Source of the DNA: Chitinophagaceae bacterium
GTDB lineage: Bacteria; Bacteroidota; Bacteroidia; Chitinophagales; UBA10324
Reading direction: 5' to 3'
DNA: 45,013 nucleotides
Assembly (NCBI GenBank): GCA_947474435.1
Contig: CANJII010000027.1
Coordinates: 1 to 45,013, forward strand
This document shows positions 16,980 to 26,116 of the stretch, one piece after another. Each line of letters starts with the position of its first letter. Position 1 is the stretch's first letter. The notes below the pieces were generated by a model that saw only the letters and a list, made by a program, of their open reading frames with translations, searched no databases and was not told where the DNA came from. Both the position numbers and the translations under genes were made by a program.

Positions 16980-19912
16980 ACAGCATAATTAAATATAGCA
17001 TTTTATGGTTTTTCATGTGTTTTCTATCACAACCGATGATGGCTCAATTTCCATATGTACGCACAATTGAAATTGACAAATCATTGCAGGATATTAAAGT
17101 ACAAACAATAATTCAGGATAAAAAAAAATTGATGTGGCTTGGCACCAATAAGGGCTTGTATAATTATGATGGAACTGATTTTAAATTAACTCCGACAAAT
17201 AAAAATGAAACTGAAATTTTTGTTACAGCGCTTTACAGCGATTCAAAAGGAATCATTTGGGTTGGATTAAAAAACGGTGTTATTCTTCAATATAAAAACG
17301 ATTCGCTTAATGCATTCGACATTGAAGAAGGGCACCCAAAAGAACAAATTACAGGAATTATTGAAGACAATAACGGAAACATTTGGTTTTCTACTTATGG
17401 AGAAGGGATATATGTATGGAATGGTAAACATCTATTTAATTTTAATGTCAATGATGATCACCTTGCAGATGATTATGTGTATTGCATTGTGACAGATAAC
17501 AACGGAAGAATCTGGTGTGGTACTGATGGAGGCTTATCGGTTTGCACTTTCATAAACAAACAAAAAAAAGTTAAAAACTATACTACTCAAAATGGCTTGA
17601 GTGATAATATTATTAAACGAATAATTTGGGATAAGAAAGGATTTTTATGGTTTGGAACTGACAATTTTGGAATAGGAAAATTGTATCCCGACAGCAATAA
17701 AATTGAAATACCTGATGAGTTTAAAAACTGGAATCAAGGTGCCATTGAATCCATGTTACTGATGGAGCGTGAAATATGGATTGGAACCAATGAAAATGGC
17801 TTGATTGATTATGAATTTTCAGATAGAAAAAGAACAAGAAATTTTTTAGGTGCTGATGGTTTTAATTATCCAGGCATACAATGCTTGTTTCGTGATGATG
17901 AAGGAAATATTTGGATTGCGTGCAAGGATCATTTACTGCAATCACCTGGTGAGCGAATAGAATTTTTAAAAACTATTGAAGGAAAACCCATTGCTAATAT
18001 TCATGCAACATTAATTGACAATAAAAAAAGATTGTGGTTTTCTGATGATGATGGATTGCATCGTGTAACTTTTAATTCTAATGGTACCGAACAATCGAAA
18101 TCTTTTTCTTTTTCAGAATTAAAAAACCCATATAAAATTCTTACGATTTATCAAGATGCTTTTGGATTTATTTGGTTTGGAACTTTTGATCAGGGTATCT
18201 TTCGAATGGAGGCAGAAAATGGAAAGGCGATTCATATTAATGATAAAAAAGACTTAATGAAACAAAGTGTTTTATCTATAACCGGAAAGCGAAGTACAAT
18301 ATGGCTGGCTACATTATCAGGAGCAGTAAAATTGGAACTTGGTGATGATGCCTTACAGCTTAATTGCGGAATGCAAATAGATTATTTCAATTCTAAAACA
18401 GGGTTAAACAACAATTTTATATATCAGGTATTACTGGATCGAAACGGAAGAATCTGGTTTGCACAGGATGGAAAAGGAATTACAATGATGGACAAAGCCG
18501 GATTTCATCATTTCGGAGAAAAAGACAGCATTAAAGCAAAAACTTTTTTTTCCATTACCGAAGACCGTAACGGTGGTTTATGGTTTGCATCTACCGATAA
18601 CGGTTTATACAGATATAAAACAGACGAGAAAAAAAATGATAAATTTTATAATTACAATTTATCAAATGGCTTACCGAGTATGCACATTACCGGACTGTGT
18701 GCAGATAATATTGGCAATGTAATTATTGTTTGCATGGAAGGAATAGCCATGTTTAATCTTGATAAGGAATCGTTTAACTGGTACCAGAAAGCCGAAGGGA
18801 TTGAAACGGTTGATGCTGATTTAAATACAACTTCGTTATCAATTGACGGGGTTGTTTGGATTGGCGCCAGAACACAATTCATAGAAATAAACACTTCGCT
18901 TGATAAATTCAGGAAAACACCTTTTTTAACTTTTGAACGCGCCACTGCCTTTCTTGATCCGATTGACCTGAATAATTATGCAAATATTCCCGGAAGTAAA
19001 AACCATCTTGCATTTTCATATCAAGGTATCTGGTTCAGTAATCAATCTGAGGTAAATTTTCAATATAAAATGGAAGGCCTGAATCGGGAATGGATAAACA
19101 CCAGAGATCGAACAGCTACATTTCCTGATATGAAACCCGGTCGATACACATTCAGGTTACGATGTTCCCGCACCAATGATTTTACACATAGCAATGAAAT
19201 AAATTATTCATTTGTAATTTTAAATCCTGTTTATCGTCAATGGTGGTTCATAACCTTTAGCCTTATCGCCTTAATTGGTTTAATCTGGTTATTTTTAAAA
19301 ATACGAGATCAGCGTGTAAATTTTGTTCAACGATTAGAAAAAGAAAAAATGGCCTCGCAATTTGAAACTTTAAAGAATCAGGTGAATCCTCATTTCCTTT
19401 TTAACAGCTTTAATACTCTTGCAAATATTATTGACGACGATAAAACAAAGGCAATAGAATACATTGAAAAACTAACTGATTTTTTCAGGCAAATATTAGT
19501 TCACCGCGAAAAAGATTTAATAAAACTGGAGGAAGAACTTGAAATAATTAATGACTATGTTTTTTTACAACAACAACGATTTGAAACTGCTCTGAAAATT
19601 AATATCAGCGTAACAAAAGAACAATCGCAGTCATTATTAATTCCACCACTTGCCCTACAGATATTGGTTGAGAATGTGATAAAACACAATTCAATGACAA
19701 CCCAGCATCCACTCATTATAGAATTGTATTTTGAAAATGAATTTTTTATTGTAAAAAATAATCTTCAACCAAAATTAAATAAAGAACGCTCCACAGGTAC
19801 AGGCTTACAAAATATTACCCGACGAATGCAGATGCTTGGTTTGCCAGCCATTGAAGTAGAAAATACCGGTAGTCATTTCATAGTTAAATTTAAGCTTGCC
19901 GATAGAAAATAA
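16976..19912 (+). CDS. LytS-type sensor histidine kinase with reg_prop propeller and Y_Y_Y domain
   Basis: 978 residues with this order: signal peptide (1-23); about 14 reg_prop-type propeller strands (residues about 40-650, repeated xxIWFGTxxxGL text); a Y_Y_Y domain (about 680-740, ending PGRYTFRLRCS); one membrane helix (about 754-775); a His_kinase domain with the phosphoacceptor in NQVNPHFLFNSFN (about residue 807); and an HATPase with N-box VENVIKHN and G-box STGTGLQNI. The propeller is predicted to be periplasmic, as in hybrid two-component sensors of Bacteroidota, but no receiver or AraC domain is fused. Its partner is the LytTR regulator 89 bases downstream. The ligand is unknown; the overlapping YceI gene hints at a lipophilic or envelope cue. 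Confidence 0.9.
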   Translation: MNSIIKYSILWFFMCFLSQPMMAQFPYVRTIEIDKSLQDIKVQTIIQDKKKLMWLGTNKGLYNYDGTDFKLTPTNKNETEIFVTALYSDSKGIIWVGLKNGVILQYKNDSLNAFDIEEGHPKEQITGIIEDNNGNIWFSTYGEGIYVWNGKHLFNFNVNDDHLADDYVYCIVTDNNGRIWCGTDGGLSVCTFINKQKKVKNYTTQNGLSDNIIKRIIWDKKGFLWFGTDNFGIGKLYPDSNKIEIPDEFKNWNQGAIESMLLMEREIWIGTNENGLIDYEFSDRKRTRNFLGADGFNYPGIQCLFRDDEGNIWIACKDHLLQSPGERIEFLKTIEGKPIANIHATLIDNKKRLWFSDDDGLHRVTFNSNGTEQSKSFSFSELKNPYKILTIYQDAFGFIWFGTFDQGIFRMEAENGKAIHINDKKDLMKQSVLSITGKRSTIWLATLSGAVKLELGDDALQLNCGMQIDYFNSKTGLNNNFIYQVLLDRNGRIWFAQDGKGITMMDKAGFHHFGEKDSIKAKTFFSITEDRNGGLWFASTDNGLYRYKTDEKKNDKFYNYNLSNGLPSMHITGLCADNIGNVIIVCMEGIAMFNLDKESFNWYQKAEGIETVDADLNTTSLSIDGVVWIGARTQFIEINTSLDKFRKTPFLTFERATAFLDPIDLNNYANIPGSKNHLAFSYQGIWFSNQSEVNFQYKMEGLNREWINTRDRTATFPDMKPGRYTFRLRCSRTNDFTHSNEINYSFVILNPVYRQWWFITFSLIALIGLIWLFLKIRDQRVNFVQRLEKEKMASQFETLKNQVNPHFLFNSFNTLANIIDDDKTKAIEYIEKLTDFFRQILVHREKDLIKLEEELEIINDYVFLQQQRFETALKINISVTKEQSQSLLIPPLALQILVENVIKHNSMTTQHPLIIELYFENEFFIVKNNLQPKLNKERSTGTGLQNITRRMQMLGLPAIEVENTGSHFIVKFKLADRK

Positions 19913-19954
19913 TCGACTATGATATGAATCAGCTATACTTTATTTACTTTCAGA

Positions 19955-19962
19955 TAAATTTG
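19955..19962 (+). promoter_or_regulatory. Possible -7 promoter box before the LytTR regulator
   Basis: TAAATTTG matches the Bacteroidota -7 pattern TAnnTTTG, 39 bases before the regulator start. No TTTG is seen at the -33 spacing, so this is weak evidence for a separate promoter. Confidence 0.3.
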
Positions 19963-20001
19963 AATTATAAAATAAATTTCGCTTTTAACTAATTTAAAAA
20001 C

Positions 20002-20781
20002 ATGCTAAAAATTGTAATTGTCGAAGACGAAAAACCAGCTGCACAACGATTGTTTAAATTAATTAAACAAGTTGAACCCGATGCAGAATTAATAATGCAT
20101 TTAGAATCGGTTAAAGATTCGGTTAAATGGTTTTCAGAAAATGATTTTCCGGAACTGATATTTATGGATATTGAATTAGCCGATGGAAGTAGTTTTAATA
20201 TTTTTAAAGAAATAAAAATTAAAGCGCCAATTATTTTTACAACTGCATTTAACCAATATGCTATTGATGCATTTCAGGTAAACAGCATTGATTATTTATT
20301 AAAACCTATAAAGAAAGAAGACCTGGAGAAAAGCTTGTTGAAATTTCATTCGCTGCAAGCAAAAAAAGATACGCTTGATTATGCCATGTTGTTGAAAAAC
20401 CTGGTGACAAAAGATTATCAAAAAAGAATTGTTGTTCGGTATTCTGATGTAATAAAAACAGTAGAAATTGAAAACATTGCCTACTTCTACACGGAAGAAA
20501 AATACACTTACCTATACACATTTGACAGCCAACGCTACCCTATTGATTATACTTTGGATCAGTTGGATCATATGATTGATCCGAAAAATTATTTCAGGAT
20601 TAACAGACAGGTAATTGTCAATTTTAAGGCTATAGAAAAAATGATTGCCTATTCAAAAGCAAGAGTGAAAATAATTTTAAAGCCTTTACCATCGTTTGAA
20701 ACAATTGTAAGCACTGAGCGCTCTCCTTATTTTAAAGACTGGTTGATTGGTATGGCCGATACATTTAAAATTACAGAATAA
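20002..20781 (+). CDS. LytTR-family response regulator
   Basis: 259 residues: receiver domain (about 1-120; acidic pair in IVEDEKPAAQR, phosphoacceptor Asp56 in LIFMDIEL, Lys in DYLLKPIKKEDL) followed by a LytTR DNA-binding domain (about 145-255; VIKTVEIENIAYFYTEEKYT, then NYFRINRQVIVN). LytTR proteins bind DNA as dimers at imperfect direct repeats. It follows the LytS-type kinase and is almost certainly its partner. The likely targets are the envelope genes just downstream (20873-24279), an inference from position only. Confidence 0.93.
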   Translation: MLKIVIVEDEKPAAQRLFKLIKQVEPDAELIMHLESVKDSVKWFSENDFPELIFMDIELADGSSFNIFKEIKIKAPIIFTTAFNQYAIDAFQVNSIDYLLKPIKKEDLEKSLLKFHSLQAKKDTLDYAMLLKNLVTKDYQKRIVVRYSDVIKTVEIENIAYFYTEEKYTYLYTFDSQRYPIDYTLDQLDHMIDPKNYFRINRQVIVNFKAIEKMIAYSKARVKIILKPLPSFETIVSTERSPYFKDWLIGMADTFKITE

Positions 20782-20872
20782 TTCTTATTCAACGCATTTA
20801 TTTTCTCACTCACCAAGTTCGTTTATTTTGATAAAAAAGATCAATTCATATTTACATTTAAATAGAAAATTC

Positions 20873-21589
20873 ATGAAAAGCAAATTGATCCCTGCTCTCT
20901 TCTTCTTCACTTTATTAATAGGAGTAATTTCGTGTAAACATTATCCGTTTCTTGTTACAAATGATCATTTGACTGGCATTGATTCAACTGATACAACCGG
21001 TAATCCGCCTCCGTTTGTTGGAATTCCCTGCGATCCCGATTCAGTATATTTTGATTCACAGATACTTCCAATATTTATTTCTAATTGCGCTCAATCAGGA
21101 TGTCATAATGCAGCATCACACAAAGAAGGATATACCTTAACATCATACTCAACAATTATGTCACATGGAATTTCTCCTTTTCATCCAACGAGCGGAAATA
21201 TTATGAATTCAATTCTGGATGGTGAAATGCCCCAAGGATTGCCTGATTTAACCACCGAACAAATTGCACTGCTTGAACTATGGATTCAACAAGGTTGTCA
21301 AAACAATCATTGCGATGAATTATGTGATACTACGAATGTAACTTACAGCGGCACAATTGCTCCAATGATGGCGACCTATTGTAAAGGTTGTCATAATTCA
21401 AATACTGCAGGTGGTGGTATTCGGTTGGATGCATACAGCTATGTAAGTTCTTTGGCATTGAGTGATAGTTTATATAATTCAGTTACAGCCACTGGTGTAC
21501 CTCTTATGCCAAAAGGTGGTCAGGCATTACCGAATTGCAAAATTGATGAAATAAGAATTTGGGTTGATGCAGGTGCACCAAATAATTAA
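20873..21589 (+). CDS. Two-domain c-type heme-motif lipoprotein
   Basis: 239 residues from ATG 20873; starting there gives a clean lipoprotein signal with the acylated Cys21 (GVISCKH), whereas the longer frame has no signal in front. Two similar domains follow. The first has Cys72-x4-Cys77-His78 (NCAQSGCHNAA) and a methionine in GEMPQG. The second has a standard Cys170-x2-Cys173-His174 (YCKGCHNS) and a methionine in LMPKGG. Both end in LW/IW-x2-GA-type helices (LWIQQGCQ, IWVDAGAPNN). This resembles small cytochrome c-like domains of envelope proteins, with Met as distal ligand. The CX4CH spacing in domain one is unusual and may or may not bind heme. It would act as an electron carrier at the cell envelope. 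Confidence 0.72.
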   Translation: MKSKLIPALFFFTLLIGVISCKHYPFLVTNDHLTGIDSTDTTGNPPPFVGIPCDPDSVYFDSQILPIFISNCAQSGCHNAASHKEGYTLTSYSTIMSHGISPFHPTSGNIMNSILDGEMPQGLPDLTTEQIALLELWIQQGCQNNHCDELCDTTNVTYSGTIAPMMATYCKGCHNSNTAGGGIRLDAYSYVSSLALSDSLYNSVTATGVPLMPKGGQALPNCKIDEIRIWVDAGAPNN

Positions 21590-21740
21590 ACAATAATGAA
21601 CCATTTTTTTCTTTAACGACTTACTACCATTATAATCTTGTTCGGATATTTCGTTTCATGTGAATCATAAATTTTAAAACTAAAATAAGAATCAAAAGAT
21701 TAAATCCAATTCGATTTATAAAATCACTTTTCAGAGTCAA

Positions 21741-22142
21741 ATGATTAACTCAACAATTAAACACCTTACATTTATTACACTAATTATAATTGGTTTTTCA
21801 ATTTCATTTACCTCCTGTTATTATGATGTGGAACAGGAACTTTATCCAAAACCAATTGATAACGGCATAAGTTGCGATACTTCCACGGCAACTTTTTCTG
21901 TAAAAATTTATCCCCTCATTCAATCAAAATGTAATTCGTGTCACAGTACTGCAATCAGTTCCGGTGGAGTTAGTCTTGAGGGTTATAACAATGTATTATC
22001 CGCTCAGCAGAACGGAAGTTTAATGGGTACAATTAATCACAGCAATGGATATAATGCAATGCCACAAGGCGCCGGAAAACTTTCGGATTGTGAAATTGCA
22101 AATTTGAATACCTGGATTCATGCAGGCGCACTTAACAATTAG
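21741..22142 (+). CDS. Single-domain c-type heme-motif lipoprotein
   Basis: 133 residues with a lipoprotein signal peptide (Cys26 in SFTSCYYDV) and one cytochrome c-like domain: Cys64-NS-Cys67-His68 (KCNSCHS), a possible distal methionine in AMPQGAG, and the closing helix LNTWIHAGALNN. It is clearly related to the second domain of the preceding gene (same CHxS...GGxxLxxYxxV layout and the same NN ending). The 151-base gap before it may hold a promoter. It is followed at 11 bases by the OB-fold gene, then at 19 and 10 bases by YceI and DUF5777, so these four look like one operon. Confidence 0.75.
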   Translation: MINSTIKHLTFITLIIIGFSISFTSCYYDVEQELYPKPIDNGISCDTSTATFSVKIYPLIQSKCNSCHSTAISSGGVSLEGYNNVLSAQQNGSLMGTINHSNGYNAMPQGAGKLSDCEIANLNTWIHAGALNN

Positions 22143-22153
22143 GATTTTCTTTT

Positions 22154-22789
22154 ATGACTACTAACCAATATATTTTATTATTCATTTCAGCAGGTTTATT
22201 AATTCGCGTTATACTTTCATATTTCATTGCAAAGAAAATAGGGACGGGCAGAAATATCGGATATAAAAATTCTTTAATCCTTTCCTTAATCTTAGGGGCA
22301 ATTATTGGCCTTGGAATTACATTGCTTAGCAAGAAACCGGAAACAACAAACCGGAAACGCAGAGATGTTGTGTTTGCCATTTTGCTTTTTGGATTTTTTC
22401 TTGGCTGTGTTTTAGTTTCTTATGGATTATTTGAATACTTCAGAACCAATGCAAAAACAGCAGACTTAGAAGCTGATCTAAAAATTTCTGCTATAGATTT
22501 ATACAATGCTTATTCAGATAACGAATCTCAATCCGATTCCATTTACCGAATGCAGGTAATTGAAGTAACCGGAAAAATTTCAGAAATAAAAAAAGATACC
22601 AGTGGAATAATAATATTATTAGATGGTGGTAATGGAATGTTTGGAGTGAGTTGCAGTTTACAGGAAACTGATAAAGAATTAAAAAAAGCTGAAAAAGATA
22701 ATACAATAATCATTAAAGGAATTTGTACTGGCATGTTAATGGATGTTGTACTAACCCGGTGTGTAATTGTACAACCCGAAAAAAAATAA
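22154..22789 (+). CDS. Membrane protein with tRNA_anti-like OB-fold domain
   Basis: 211 residues. Three hydrophobic segments lie at about 5-27, 38-56 and 73-95, followed by a soluble C-terminal OB-fold domain (about 105-211). The latter matches the tRNA_anti-like family: the IYRMQVIEVTGKISEIKKD strand pair, GNGMFGVSCSL, and IIIKGICTGMLMDVVLTRC. In spite of the family name there is no evidence of RNA binding; in Bacteroidota these domains are common in envelope proteins and often occur near YceI genes. It sits in the probable operon with the heme lipoprotein and YceI. Confidence 0.75.
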   Translation: MTTNQYILLFISAGLLIRVILSYFIAKKIGTGRNIGYKNSLILSLILGAIIGLGITLLSKKPETTNRKRRDVVFAILLFGFFLGCVLVSYGLFEYFRTNAKTADLEADLKISAIDLYNAYSDNESQSDSIYRMQVIEVTGKISEIKKDTSGIIILLDGGNGMFGVSCSLQETDKELKKAEKDNTIIIKGICTGMLMDVVLTRCVIVQPEKK

Positions 22790-22808
22790 AAATTAAAAAC
22801 CAAATAAA

Positions 22809-23369
22809 ATGAAAACAATATTCGCAACAATTTTAAGTATAAGCCTTTTCGCTTTTACCCTTAAAACAGAACCAACCAAGTACTTCACCCGTGAGGCAAA
22901 CATCACATTTCTATCTGAGGCGCCTTTAGAAAAAATTGAAGGAATAAACAATCAGGCAGTTAGTATGCTCGACATAAGCACAGGTCAAATTGAGTTTGCT
23001 GTATTAATGAAAGCTTTTGAATTTGACCGTGCACTTTTACAGGAACACTTCAATGAAAATTATGCTGAATCTGATAAATTTCCAAAATCAAATTTCAAAG
23101 GAAACATTACCAATTTCGCTGATGTGAAATGGGCTGTTGATGGTGATTATTCGGTAACTGTTACCGGAAAATTGACTATGCATGGCGTTACAAAAGATGT
23201 AACCGCTAAAGGAAAAATTACTGTTAAGGCCGGTGCAATCAGTGCAACTTCTACTTTTAATGTTTTAATGTCAGATTTTAACATTGTAATTCCGACCGTT
23301 GTAAAAGATAAAGTAAACAACAGCGTTAAAATTGAAGTGATTTCAAATTACAAGCCTTACCTGGGTTAA
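22809..23369 (+). CDS. YceI family protein (second copy)
   Basis: 186 residues with a short signal peptide (MKTIFATILSISLFAFTLKT) and a full YceI barrel: YFTREANITFLSEAPLEKI, EHFNENYAESDKFPKSNFKG, the YSVTVTGKLTMHGVTKDV hallmark, and a final IEVISNYKP. It is closer to the family consensus than the copy at 16413 (TMHGVTK here, MIHGVEQ there). It is predicted to be periplasmic and to bind a hydrophobic ligand. It is placed 19 bases after the OB-fold gene and 10 before DUF5777. Confidence 0.9.
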   Translation: MKTIFATILSISLFAFTLKTEPTKYFTREANITFLSEAPLEKIEGINNQAVSMLDISTGQIEFAVLMKAFEFDRALLQEHFNENYAESDKFPKSNFKGNITNFADVKWAVDGDYSVTVTGKLTMHGVTKDVTAKGKITVKAGAISATSTFNVLMSDFNIVIPTVVKDKVNNSVKIEVISNYKPYLG

Positions 23370-23379
23370 CAATTTTTTT

Positions 23380-24279
23380 ATGACACGAAAAATTTTGTTC
23401 TTTTCAATTTTAATATTCTCCTCAGTAATTGCTAAAGCTCAGGATGATTTATTATCAATGCTGGATGCCGATACCAAACCTGAAGTTGAAAGAATTACCA
23501 ATGCGTTTAAATCCACCAGGGTTATAATGAGTCAATCATTAGAACATGTTGGTGGTGGCGTTTTAGATTTCAGAATTATGCACCGCTTCGGTATGTTCAG
23601 CGATGGCAGATCTGAAGCCTGGGGGTTTGATAAAGCTTCAATGAGAATTGGATTAGATTATGGTATAACCAATAGATTAATGGTTGGAATTGGAAGAAGC
23701 ACTTATAAAAAGGAGGCTGATGCATTTTTAAAATATCGCTTACTGTGGCAAACGAAGGGAATGAAAAGAATGCCTGTAACAGTGGAATACATTGCAGGCA
23801 TGTCGGTTGTTGGAAACAAGTGGGCTTATCCTGACCGCGTTAATTATTTCACATCACGAATTGGTTATTATCATCAGTTAATTATTGGTCGAAAATTCAG
23901 CGAGCGTTTTTCTTTTCAAACCGGTCCCATTGTTATTCATCAGAACATGATTGACAGCTCGAATTACAAAAATGATTTATTGGCGGTTGAAGTTGGTGGC
24001 AGAATTAAATTAACAAAGCGCATGGCCATTAATGCCGATTACTTTTATTTCATGAATGGCGATCAAAACCCAACGGCTACCCGTCCGTTATCAATTGGTT
24101 TTGATATTGAAACCGGAGGGCATGTGTTCCAGCTTCATTTCACCAATACCAGCGGAATGACCGAGCGCTCCATAGTTACTGAAACAACCGGTGAATGGAT
24201 TAAAGGCAACATTGAATTCGGGTTTAACCTATCAAGAGTATTTACACTTGATTCAAAAATCAAAAGAAGCAATCCTTAA
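23380..24279 (+). CDS. DUF5777 family beta-barrel protein
   Basis: 299 residues: signal peptide (MTRKILFFSILIFSSVIAKA), then a barrel-type protein matching DUF5777: VERITNAFKSTRVIMSQSLE, LDFRIMHRFGMFSDG, the IGLDYGITNRLMVGIGRS strand, and GHVFQLHFTNTSGMTE near the end. It is predicted to be an outer-membrane barrel. It is the last gene of the probable operon with the heme lipoprotein, OB-fold protein and YceI. The convergent DUF3108 gene ends only 15 bases away. Confidence 0.85.
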   Translation: MTRKILFFSILIFSSVIAKAQDDLLSMLDADTKPEVERITNAFKSTRVIMSQSLEHVGGGVLDFRIMHRFGMFSDGRSEAWGFDKASMRIGLDYGITNRLMVGIGRSTYKKEADAFLKYRLLWQTKGMKRMPVTVEYIAGMSVVGNKWAYPDRVNYFTSRIGYYHQLIIGRKFSERFSFQTGPIVIHQNMIDSSNYKNDLLAVEVGGRIKLTKRMAINADYFYFMNGDQNPTATRPLSIGFDIETGGHVFQLHFTNTSGMTERSIVTETTGEWIKGNIEFGFNLSRVFTLDSKIKRSNP

Positions 24280-24294
24280 AATTAATTCTGAAGT

Positions 24295-25089
24295 TTATTT
24301 CAGTTTCGAAGTCAGTTCGTTTCTTAAGCCGGAATAACTAACCAACTCACACATAATTTCTCCGATTAAAATTGGTGATGAAATTCGTACCGGAATTTTA
24401 TTTGCATCATCGGTCACATATACTTTCATTTCTTCACCGCCTTTAAATATGGTTCCTGAAATCAGCAATGGTTTTATAACAATGCATTTGAATTTACCGG
24501 CTTTGGAATTCAATTCTTCTTTACCAATGTATCGCACATACAGCGGGTAATTTTTATCATCCAGAAAAACCTTTATCGGTATTGTATCATTTACCTTGTA
24601 CTTGTTAATATCAATGCATCGCATGTAGTACACTGCTGATAAAATGTCCTGACTGCATTCCGGAATATCGAATGTGCCATTGGTGGAAGTGGCCTTCCCT
24701 GCTTTGTGATTGAAAGTTACATTGTTATAAAAATTATATCCGCCCTCACTCACATCACGCACAAACTTGTATGGCAGCATTTCTTCTGGGTCAAAATAAG
24801 TTTCGTACTTATCGCGCACTTTAAAAAACCAATCGTACGAACGATAAGTTGAACCATAACCTGTTGCATGTAAACATGGTTTGTTGTTGTAAGTAGATGT
24901 CTCCAGATTAAATGTTGCCTCACCGGCACTTAACCAAATGGCTCCCCATTTGAATGCAATTTTATAAGTCAGTTTTTCACCCGGCTGAAATGAGGTATTG
25001 GTTATATGACAATCACCCGGTACACTTTCATTCTGCATGAAAGAACTCAGTAAAAACACTCCGATACTTAACCCGATTAATCTTCTCAT
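24295..25089 (-). CDS. DUF3108 domain-containing protein
   Basis: 264 residues from the ATG at 25089, chosen because it starts a signal peptide (MRRLIGLSIGVFLLSSF) and overlaps the upstream stop by four bases (ATGA). The rest fits DUF3108: LTYKIAFKWGAIWLSAGEAT, WFFKVRDKYETYFDPE, CSQDILSAVYYMRC, and GEEMKVYVTDDANKIPVRI. The domain is periplasmic or exported and of unknown function. Coupling to the flippase-like membrane protein suggests the two work on the same envelope substrate. Confidence 0.85.
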   Translation of the reverse strand: MRRLIGLSIGVFLLSSFMQNESVPGDCHITNTSFQPGEKLTYKIAFKWGAIWLSAGEATFNLETSTYNNKPCLHATGYGSTYRSYDWFFKVRDKYETYFDPEEMLPYKFVRDVSEGGYNFYNNVTFNHKAGKATSTNGTFDIPECSQDILSAVYYMRCIDINKYKVNDTIPIKVFLDDKNYPLYVRYIGKEELNSKAGKFKCIVIKPLLISGTIFKGGEEMKVYVTDDANKIPVRISSPILIGEIMCELVSYSGLRNELTSKLK

Positions 25090-26075
25090 TTTCGTTTTAT
25101 TCCTCTGTTGATTAAAATTAAAATCATTCCGATTACTGCGGGTATCACTAAGTTGATTAACCACAAGCCCCACGCCGCACTCACTATTCCTAATTGATTA
25201 CTGCTATATGGAGTTAGAAAAAACAATGCCACATTACCTCTGATGCCCACTTCAGCAATGGCAATGGATGGAATAATTGTTTGCACCAGAAAGATGGTTG
25301 CTATCAACGCACTACCCTCAACTATTGGTATTTGAATGTTAAAAATTTTCAATAACAATAAATATTGAATGGTGAAAACAACATAGCGCAACATGGATAA
25401 AGACAATACATTGAATAATTCTTTTGAAGAATAATGCAACAGCACTTTTAAATAAACTTTTACTCTATTCAAAAAAGAAAACCGCTCTAATAAATTTTCA
25501 ATCAGACTAATGTTGAAATACAAAATGAATAATAAAATTGCCGATATGATTAACAGAATTATTACCGTCCACTCAACATACAAGGTTGAATGCAAAACTC
25601 CACTCACCAACATCACATAAGCCAATCCCAATGTGCCGAATAATATGGTGCTGAGCAGTTGCGCATAAATTCCAATAGTAGTTACAATTAATATTCTCCA
25701 TCGCGACACCGTGTTGATGAACAGCACTCTGCCTGCATACTCTCCCACTCTGTTCGGGGTGAACAACGCAAAGGTGATTCCACTGAAGGTGGCCTTCAGT
25801 GCATCTATGAACGATACATATTCCACCTTTCGCAATAACGAATTCCATCGCACAGCTTCCACACTCCAATTGATGACCATTAAAACAAAAACAATAATGG
25901 TAAGCAGTGTTGCATCAGATGAAACATTGTTTTTGTACTCTCTCCAGGCGCTCCACAGGTTTTGATTCTGAAATATCTGGTAATACAACCCGAATGCTGC
26001 AAGTGCAAACACCAGCCACTTCCACCAATAAAATGAATACAGTTTTTCTTTAGGTGTGTCAGTATTATTTTTCAT
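25086..26075 (-). CDS. Flippase-like/lysylphosphatidylglycerol synthase TM-domain protein
   Basis: 329 residues from ATG 26075; a further upstream start at 26099 would lie before the probable transcription start. It is a polytopic membrane protein with about eight hydrophobic segments, including WLVFALAAFGLYYQIF, LLTIIVFVLMVINW and ALIATIFLVQTIIPSIAIAE. Family hallmarks include the FSGITFALFTPNRVGEYAGR loop, seen in AglD/UPF0104 proteins, and the late PSIAIAEVGIRG motif. Such proteins are thought to move lipids or lipid-linked intermediates. No lysyltransferase domain is attached. It is coupled to the DUF3108 gene. Confidence 0.85.
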   Translation of the reverse strand: MKNNTDTPKEKLYSFYWWKWLVFALAAFGLYYQIFQNQNLWSAWREYKNNVSSDATLLTIIVFVLMVINWSVEAVRWNSLLRKVEYVSFIDALKATFSGITFALFTPNRVGEYAGRVLFINTVSRWRILIVTTIGIYAQLLSTILFGTLGLAYVMLVSGVLHSTLYVEWTVIILLIISAILLFILYFNISLIENLLERFSFLNRVKVYLKVLLHYSSKELFNVLSLSMLRYVVFTIQYLLLLKIFNIQIPIVEGSALIATIFLVQTIIPSIAIAEVGIRGNVALFFLTPYSSNQLGIVSAAWGLWLINLVIPAVIGMILILINRGIKRK

Positions 26076-26086
26076 TGCGGCAAGTG

Positions 26087-26114
26087 CAAAAATATACATT
26101 TAGCCACGCTCAAA
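26087..26114 (-). promoter_or_regulatory. Promoter of the flippase-DUF3108 pair, back to back with ruvC
   Basis: On the minus strand TATTTTTG (complement of 26087-26094) matches TAnnTTTG, and TTTG (complement of 26111-26114) lies 16 bases upstream, slightly short of the usual spacing. On the plus strand TACATTTA (26095-26102) is a near-match that could serve ruvC. The two genes thus share a 41-base divergent region. Confidence 0.5.
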
Positions 26115-26116
26115 TC

